Source: JBAZJI01 sp964596325
Lineage (GTDB): Bacteria; Patescibacteriota; Minisyncoccia; Minisyncoccales; JAGOPM01
Direction of reading: 5' to 3'
NCBI GenBank assembly: GCA_964596325.1
Contig: CAZQSQ010000005.1
Coordinates: forward strand, 1 to 47,717
DNA: 47,717 bases
The position numbers were made by a program, and so were the translations under genes. Positions 43,392 to 47,717 of the stretch are shown piece by piece. Numbering within the stretch: the first letter of the stretch is position 1; every line of letters begins with the position of its first letter. Below the pieces are notes generated by a model. The model saw nothing but the letters and a program-made list of their open reading frames with translations. It was not told where the DNA came from and ran no database searches.

Positions 43392-43658
43392 GCGGCCATT
43401 GCCACTTCCAGTGTTATAACTGATTTGGCCAAGGGCCGGACTTTGGAGGAAGCGCTTAAAATATCGAAAAACGATATTATAGAAGAATTGGGTGGTTTAC
43501 CGGCCATCAAGATACATTGTTCTATTTTAGCCAACGACGCTTTGGCCGAGGCTATTTATGAATACAAGAAGTCTAAAGAGCTTCCCATTTCCGAAGAATT
43601 GGAAAAAATCCACCAGCGCAACAAGAAGGAGAGAGAAATTGCCGATAAAAATGGCTAA
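43392..43658 (+). CDS. iscU: Fe-S scaffold IscU, N terminus in gap
   Basis: 88 residues visible, starting within the motif around the second ligand Cys: AAIATSSVITDLAKGRTLEEALKIS, then LPAIKIHCSILANDALAEAIYEY with the third Cys. IscU holds the nascent cluster. The first two ligand Cys (NPVCGD-type and the one before AAIA) are inside the gap. The tail after YKKSKELP is longer than usual and highly charged. Confidence 0.92.
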   Translation, partial: AAIATSSVITDLAKGRTLEEALKISKNDIIEELGGLPAIKIHCSILANDALAEAIYEYKKSKELPISEELEKIHQRNKKEREIADKNG

Positions 43659-43661
43659 GCC

Positions 43662-43738
43662 CCAATAACAAATTTCAAATTATAAATAGTAAACAAAATA
43701 AATTTGGAATAATTTGGATTTCATAATTTGGATTTTGT
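43662..43738 (+). repeat. Dispersed AT-rich intergenic repeat, copy 1
   Basis: Contains AATAACAAATTTC, TATAAATA and AATTTGGAATAATTTGGATTT; shares most of these words with 46084-46153. The motif AATTTGG is repeated. Confidence 0.6.
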
Positions 43739-43745
43739 CGTAATT

Positions 43746-44840
43746 ATGCTTATAAAGCCTCCAAGGAATGGCGAAAAAATTGTGGTCGGGATGTCGGGCG
43801 GGGTAGATTCCAGCGCCGCTTTGCTTTTGCTTAAGCAGGCGGGTTGGGACCCTGTGGGCGTATCTTTGCTTTTGCCTTCTTGGCAGTGCAATGCCAAACG
43901 CGAGAATGCCTGCTGTACCAATGAATCTTTGGAGATCGCCGCCAAGGTTTGCGCCTCTTTGGGCTGCGACTATCACCAAGTGGATGTTAAAAAAGACTTT
44001 GAGGATTGCGTGGTTTCTTATTTTGTCCAAGAATACTCCCAGCTTAATACCCCCAATCCTTGTGTAGTTTGCAATCGGAACCTGAAATTTAAGGAGCTTT
44101 TTGCTTTTGCCAAATCTTTGGGCATAAAATATGTAGCCACTGGGCACTATGCCAAAACCGCCAAATTAAGAAGCGGCCACTATCAGCTGCAAAAGGCCAA
44201 AGATCAAAGCAAAGACCAAACTTACAATTTATGCTTTTTGGATGTGAGATGGCTGCCTTATATCGTTTTTCCATTGGGCGACTATTATAAAAAAGATATT
44301 TATCAATTAGTGGCCCAAGCCGGGATAAAATTTTTTGAAAAGCGCAAACAAAGCCAAGATTTTTGCTATTTGCCCCAAAAATCATTGGATGGATTTTTGT
44401 TGGAAAAAATCGGCCGACGGCCGGGCAATATTGTCGATACTAAAGGCAATATTTTGGGTCGCCACGATGGGTTGCATTTTTTCACCATTGGCCAGCGCAA
44501 AGGGATTGGTCTTTCGGGCGGGCCCTGGTATGTGTGCGGCTTTGAGGGCAAGAAAAATGAGCTGGTGGTTTGCAAAACCATGCATAAACAGCCTCGAGGA
44601 ATTTTTTTGGAGCCTTATAATTTATTTTCCCTCTTTGATAGGCCGCAAAAAGTTATGGCCAAAGTCCGCTATCGGCAAGAGCTTGTGCCTGCCACCCTTA
44701 AACATGTTTCCCCTGATCTGCTAAAAATCGAATTTAAGAAAGCTCCAGCCTTTATTACTCCTGGGCAGTATTGCGTATTTTATGTCGGCAAAGCCTTATT
44801 AGGGGGAGGAAGGATAAGGCAAGAAATATCTAATAACTAA
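43746..44840 (+). CDS. mnmA: tRNA-specific 2-thiouridylase MnmA
   Basis: 364 residues from ATG 43746 (a TTG 18 nt upstream lies in the repeat). Adds sulfur to U34 of tRNA Lys, Glu and Gln. PP-loop SGGVDSSAALLLL (about 17-29) activates U34 with ATP; catalytic Cys in NPCVVCNRNLKFKEL (about 100) and in SQDFCYLP (about 197) form the persulfide-disulfide pair; the central domain has FTIGQRKGIGLSGGPWYV. Sulfur comes from IscS, which explains its place in the isc operon. The tRNA-Gln(CTG) in this window does not carry U34. Confidence 0.96.
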   Translation: MLIKPPRNGEKIVVGMSGGVDSSAALLLLKQAGWDPVGVSLLLPSWQCNAKRENACCTNESLEIAAKVCASLGCDYHQVDVKKDFEDCVVSYFVQEYSQLNTPNPCVVCNRNLKFKELFAFAKSLGIKYVATGHYAKTAKLRSGHYQLQKAKDQSKDQTYNLCFLDVRWLPYIVFPLGDYYKKDIYQLVAQAGIKFFEKRKQSQDFCYLPQKSLDGFLLEKIGRRPGNIVDTKGNILGRHDGLHFFTIGQRKGIGLSGGPWYVCGFEGKKNELVVCKTMHKQPRGIFLEPYNLFSLFDRPQKVMAKVRYRQELVPATLKHVSPDLLKIEFKKAPAFITPGQYCVFYVGKALLGGGRIRQEISNN

Positions 44841-44842
44841 TG

Positions 44843-44942
44843 NNNNNNNNNNNNNNNNNNNNNNNNNNNNNNNNNNNNNNNNNNNNNNNNNNNNNNNNNN
44901 NNNNNNNNNNNNNNNNNNNNNNNNNNNNNNNNNNNNNNNNNN
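44843..44942. other. Scaffold gap (100 N)
   Basis: Exactly 100 N right after mnmA. Confidence 0.95.
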
Positions 44943-44987
44943 GAAATACTGGGATAGACAGGCAATTTCTAAGTAGGCGTAAATTAT

Positions 44988-45033
44988 TTGACGAAAACGT
45001 CAAGATTGGACAAAAATAAAATTTTGATAAAAT
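44988..45033 (+). promoter_or_regulatory. Operator-like palindrome and promoter of the DUF1858 gene
   Basis: TTGACG-AAAA-CGTCAA (44988-45003), then TTGGAC (45006-45011), 16-nt spacer ending TGA, TAAAAT (45028-45033); the ATG follows after 5 nt (CAATT). Confidence 0.65.
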
Positions 45034-45038
45034 CAATT

Positions 45039-45284
45039 ATGAAGTACACTAAAAGCAGCACGCTTGAGGCGGTGCTAAAACATGAGCAAGCTCCTCAGAT
45101 TTTGGAAAAATATAATGTTCCTTGTTTGGGCTGCGCTTTTGCGCGGGCCGAAATGGATAAATTAACTATCGGAGCCATTTGCGAAATGTATGGTTTGAAC
45201 TTGAAGGGAATACTAGATGGCTTAAATGGCAAATCCAAAACTCCAACGCCAAGCGTCAAATCAAATCCAAAGAAGAAAAAGTAA
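45039..45284 (+). CDS. DUF1858-domain protein
   Basis: 81 residues from ATG 45039; upstream TTG at 44988 lies before the promoter. Domain of about 60 residues: STLEAVLKHEQAPQILEKYNVPCLGCAFARAEMDKLTIGAICEMYGLNLKGILDGLN, with the CxxC pair typical of the DUF1858 (ScdA N-terminal-like, hybrid-cluster-associated) family. The Lys-rich tail is extra. Proposed roles are redox or Fe-S linked, consistent with the isc genes upstream. Its leaderless promoter suggests separate control. Confidence 0.8.
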   Translation: MKYTKSSTLEAVLKHEQAPQILEKYNVPCLGCAFARAEMDKLTIGAICEMYGLNLKGILDGLNGKSKTPTPSVKSNPKKKK

Positions 45285-45326
45285 TATTGTCATTTGGACT
45301 TAAATATAAATTTATAAATTAATAAA

Positions 45327-45671
45327 ATGAATATTATTATAAAGGCCACTGGTTTCGAGCTTACACCCCCCATCCAAGAAGCAGCCGAAAAGAAACTTTC
45401 CTCGATCGCCAAATTTATTCCGCCGGGCACTGAGCCGGTAGAATTAAGATTAGAGATTGGTTTAACCAGCAAACATCACGCCAAAGGCGATATTTTCCGG
45501 GCCGAAGCCAATTTACTCATCCATAATGATTTGCTGCGCGTAGAATCCTGCAAGGAAGATTTGATGATGGCTATCACTGATGCCAAAGACGAGCTCCAAG
45601 AGCAGATCCGCAAGTACAAGGGCAAGCAAGCTGATGCCGGCCGGGATCTCAAAAAGACCTTGCGGGGATAA
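45327..45671 (+). CDS. hpf: Ribosome hibernation promoting factor (short HPF/RaiA)
   Basis: 114 residues. Starts MNIIIKATGFELTPPIQEAAEKKLSSIAKF, then EVE-like central strands (RLEIGLTSKHHAKGDIFRAEANLL) and the helix DLMMAITDAKDELQEQIRKYK. It binds the 30S decoding region and inactivates ribosomes at rest. It is the short form without the dimerising C-terminal domain. It precedes the groE operon promoter. Confidence 0.93.
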   Translation: MNIIIKATGFELTPPIQEAAEKKLSSIAKFIPPGTEPVELRLEIGLTSKHHAKGDIFRAEANLLIHNDLLRVESCKEDLMMAITDAKDELQEQIRKYKGKQADAGRDLKKTLRG

Positions 45672-45677
45672 AGGGTA

Positions 45678-45705
45678 TTGACACAATTTTTCTGGCGGAT
45701 AAAAT
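45678..45705 (+). promoter_or_regulatory. groESL promoter
   Basis: TTGACA (45678-45683), 16-nt spacer, TAAAAT (45700-45705). The start is expected near 45712, inside the CIRCE-like element. Confidence 0.8.
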
Positions 45706-45706
45706 A

Positions 45707-45733
45707 TTAGCAGTCAGATATTCTGACTGCTAA
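45707..45733 (+). promoter_or_regulatory. CIRCE-like HrcA operator
   Basis: TTAGCAGTC (45707-45715), 9-nt spacer, GACTGCTAA (45725-45733). The canonical CIRCE is TTAGCACTC-N9-GAGTGCTAA; a single compensated change in each arm separates the two. Its position over the transcription start and before groES fits repression. The spacer is itself palindromic, so the RNA can form a 12-bp hairpin followed by TTTT, which might also end the hpf transcript. Confidence 0.75.
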
Positions 45734-45786
45734 TTTTCTACCTTGCGTGAAGCGCAAAATAAAGTTAAAAATAATCGCACAAAAAT

Positions 45787-46074
45787 ATGAATATTAAACC
45801 TTTAAGCGATAATATTTTGATCGAGCCCATTGAGGCTAAAAGTAAAACCGAAGCCGGAATTTTGCTACCAGACTCGGCTGATAAAGACCGCCCAGAGCAA
45901 GGCAAAGTGATTGCCGTGGGCCCGGGCAAACAAAAGGACGGTAAGCGTTTAGAAATGGATGTTAAGGTGGGCGATGTAGTTTTGTTTTCCAAATACGGCC
46001 CGCATGAATTGAAAATCGATGGCAAAAATTATTTGATTGCTAAGCAGGAGGACATTCTTGGGATTATGGGATAA
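45787..46074 (+). CDS. groES: Co-chaperonin GroES
   Basis: 95 residues, lid of the GroEL chamber. MNIKPLSDNILIEPIEAKSKTEAGILLPDSADKDRPEQGKVIAVGPG includes the mobile loop (about 17-32); GDVVLFSKYGPHELKIDGKNYLIAKQEDILGIM is the typical ending. Follows the CIRCE-like operator by 53 nt; no SD. Confidence 0.97.
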   Translation: MNIKPLSDNILIEPIEAKSKTEAGILLPDSADKDRPEQGKVIAVGPGKQKDGKRLEMDVKVGDVVLFSKYGPHELKIDGKNYLIAKQEDILGIMG

Positions 46075-46083
46075 TTCCGGAGT

Positions 46084-46153
46084 CCAAATAACAAATTATA
46101 AATAATAAAGCAGTCAATTTGAAATAATTTGGATTTTGAAATTTGAAATAATT
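46084..46153 (+). repeat. Dispersed AT-rich intergenic repeat, copy 2
   Basis: Lies between groES and groEL; shares AAATAACAAATT, ATAAATA.TAAA and GAAATAATTTGGATTT-like words with 43662-43738. Confidence 0.6.
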
Positions 46154-46163
46154 AATTACTACT

Positions 46164-47717
46164 ATGCCTAAACAGATTATTTATTCAGAGGAAGCCAGAA
46201 AAAAATTAAAAAATGGTGTGGATAAGCTGGCCAATGCCGTCAAAATTACTTTGGGGCCCAAGGGGCGCAATGTGGTTTTGGAAAAAGGCTATGGCAGCCC
46301 TACCATTACCAATGATGGCGTTTCCATTGCCAAAGAAATTGAGCTTGAGGATAAAGTGGAGAATTTGGGCGCCCAGATAGTCAAAGAGGTAGCCGAAAAG
46401 GCCAATGAGGTTGCCGGAGATGGTACTACTACCGCCACTTTGCTTACGCAAGCCATTGTGGCCGAAGGCCTAAAAAATGTTTCCGCCGGGGCCAATCCCT
46501 TGGCTTTGAAGCGCGGTATTGAGAAGGCCAGTAAATTGGCTGTCACCAGTTTGAAGAAAATGGCCAAGCCGATCGCCAAGCAAGAAGAATACGCCCAAGT
46601 GGCTACGATTTCGGCCGAAGATGAGGAGATGGGCAATTTGATTGCCGAGATTATCAAAGAAGTCGGCGAGGATGGGGTGGTGAGCGTGGAGGATTCCAAA
46701 TCTTTTGGTTTTTCCAAAGAAATAGTCAAAGGTTTGCAATTTGATCGCGGCTACATTTCTCCCTATATGGTCAGTGATGCGGAGAGAATGGAATCAGTTT
46801 TAGATGAGCCTTACATTTTGGTGACTGATGAGAAAATTTCTTCTTTGGAAACCCTGCTTCCTATTTTGGAAAAAGTAGTGAAGAGCGGCAAAAAAGAGCT
46901 TTTGATAATTGCCGATGATGTTGATGGCGAAGCGCTTCCGACTTTGGTCTTAAATAAGATCAGGGGAGTTTTCAATGCTTTGGCCGTTAAGGCCCCCGGC
47001 TACGGAGACCGCAAGAAAGAAATGCTCCAAGATATTGCCTGCGTGACTGGCGCCACTGTTATCTCCAAAGAAATGGGATTTGATTTTAAGAATGCTAGTT
47101 TGGATATGCTGGGACATGCGCGCAAGGTTGTGGCCAAAAAAGAAGCTACCACCATTGTGGATGGCAAAGGCAGTAAAGAAGAAATTGAAGCCAGAATTGG
47201 GCAGATTAAAAATGAGATAAGCAAGACTGATAGCGATTTTGATCGCGAAAAATTGCAAGAGCGTTTAGCCAAACTTTCCGGCGGAGTCGCCGTGCTTAAA
47301 GTTGGTGCCGCCACCGAAGTGGAGCAAAAACAGCGCAAGGATAAAGCAGAAGATGCTGTTAATGCCACCAAGGCTGCCATTGCCGAGGGAATTGTTTTGG
47401 GCGGAGGCGTGGCTCTTTTGCAAGTCGCTAGGGAATTGGAAAAGGATAATACGGAATTTAATCCTAATGATCCAGATGAAATGCTGGGCAAAAAGATTTT
47501 GGTTAAAGCTTTAGAATCGCCCATTAAGCAGATTGCCGAGAATGCCGGCTTTAACGGGGATGTGGTGATTGCCGAAATTTCCCGCAAGGGCGGAAACTTT
47601 GGCTATAACTTCGCCAAGTCCAGCCACGATTTGGTGGATTTGATTGAAGAGGGAATTATCGATCCGCTCAAGGTTGTGCGCTCCTCGCTTGAAAATGCTG
47701 TTTCGGCTTCTGGGACG
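46164..47717 (+). CDS. groEL: Chaperonin GroEL, 3' end outside window
   Basis: 518 residues visible, open at the window end (family about 540). Folds proteins in its central cavity with ATP. Seen: ITLGPKGRNVVLEKGYGSPTITNDGVSIAKEIEL (ATP site), VAGDGTTTATLL with the catalytic Asp, KAPGYGDRKKEML of the apical domain, and GIVLGGGVALLQ near the C terminus. Start ATG 46164, no SD. Confidence 0.98.
   Translation, partial: MPKQIIYSEEARKKLKNGVDKLANAVKITLGPKGRNVVLEKGYGSPTITNDGVSIAKEIELEDKVENLGAQIVKEVAEKANEVAGDGTTTATLLTQAIVAEGLKNVSAGANPLALKRGIEKASKLAVTSLKKMAKPIAKQEEYAQVATISAEDEEMGNLIAEIIKEVGEDGVVSVEDSKSFGFSKEIVKGLQFDRGYISPYMVSDAERMESVLDEPYILVTDEKISSLETLLPILEKVVKSGKKELLIIADDVDGEALPTLVLNKIRGVFNALAVKAPGYGDRKKEMLQDIACVTGATVISKEMGFDFKNASLDMLGHARKVVAKKEATTIVDGKGSKEEIEARIGQIKNEISKTDSDFDREKLQERLAKLSGGVAVLKVGAATEVEQKQRKDKAEDAVNATKAAIAEGIVLGGGVALLQVARELEKDNTEFNPNDPDEMLGKKILVKALESPIKQIAENAGFNGDVVIAEISRKGGNFGYNFAKSSHDLVDLIEEGIIDPLKVVRSSLENAVSASGT

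Noticed and set aside
42138..43658. A single IscS-IscU fusion protein
   Set aside because: The frame is continuous only because 100 N keep it; the missing IscU N terminus needs more space than the gap gives.
1..47717. CRISPR arrays, IS elements or prophage
   Set aside because: No regular direct repeats with spacers, no transposase or integrase, and no phage structural genes are seen.
1..47717. Recoded UGA as in Gracilibacteria/Absconditabacteria
   Set aside because: prfB uses UGA as frameshift stop, and several genes (for example ftsX and the 39575 gene) end in UGA without readable continuation.

Overview
The window looks like a chromosomal scaffold of a Patescibacteria (CPR) bacterium, most probably a Parcubacteria-like lineage. 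This rests on gene content and protein style: a SecA with a long extra insertion in its first nucleotide-binding domain, a large zinc-ribbon VirD4/TraG-like ATPase, LytR_C and COG4880-type beta-propeller exported proteins, many single-TM proteins with P/Q-rich linkers, and housekeeping genes without Shine-Dalgarno (SD) sequences. UGA is a normal stop (prfB has a UGA frameshift site), so the UGA=Gly code of Gracilibacteria/Absconditabacteria is excluded. Five runs of exactly 100 N are scaffold gaps of nominal length. At least one (in iscS/iscU) must hide more than 100 bases.

Layout. 1-6.8 kb: end of murB, a tiny lysine-rich protein behind a structured leader, then secA-secD-secF and a sigma-region-4/HARE-HTH regulator. 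6.8-10.2 kb: small membrane protein plus VirD4/TraG-like ATPase. 10.2-13.0 kb: pgk, a RecJ-like DHH phosphoesterase and RNase H, overlapping. 13.0-13.7 kb: RNase P RNA, whose 3' end is tandemly repeated around a gap. 13.7-17.8 kb: murJ-lepA, a divergent 31-aa membrane miniprotein and a DivIC/FtsB-like gene. 17.8-24 kb: a candidate structured sRNA, three tRNA genes (Gly-CCC, Thr-CGT, Gln-CTG), each followed by a partial copy of its own 3' end, two paralogous membrane proteins, prfB, ftsE and ftsX. 24-32 kb: a cytoplasmic-looking subtilase, an M23 peptidase, exported and membrane-anchored proteins, and an OB-fold/thermonuclease pair. 32-38.5 kb: HD hydrolase, efp and epmA (EF-P and its lysylation enzyme), GNAT acetyltransferase, small alarmone hydrolase, a candidate minus-strand sRNA, then an ECF sigma factor, a membrane anti-sigma candidate and an exported Cys-rich protein. 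38.9-41.5 kb: a consensus promoter driving a long structured leader upstream of a membrane protein, a three-gene cassette with canonical SDs, a second M23 peptidase and a gap-truncated small gene. 41.6-47.7 kb: iscR-like regulator with an IscR type-1-like operator, iscS-iscU(gap)-mnmA, a DUF1858 protein, HPF, and groES-groEL behind a CIRCE-like operator.

Gene expression logic. Promoters are sigma70-like, commonly TTGaca-N17-TGnTAtaaT. Genes fall into two initiation classes. Many core and exported-protein genes have no SD, and several have the -10 box 5-10 nt before the ATG, which predicts leaderless mRNA. A minority of small accessory genes carry perfect AAGGAGG SDs and real leaders. Themes are envelope biogenesis and secretion (Sec, MurJ, FtsEX, DivIC, M23), translation quality (LepA, RF2, EF-P/EpmA, HPF, MnmA) and Fe-S/stress control (IscR, GroE). 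The least explained material is RNA: four or five strongly structured transcribed segments with their own promoters or terminators, and the tRNA 3'-end copies invaded by a GC-rich palindrome.
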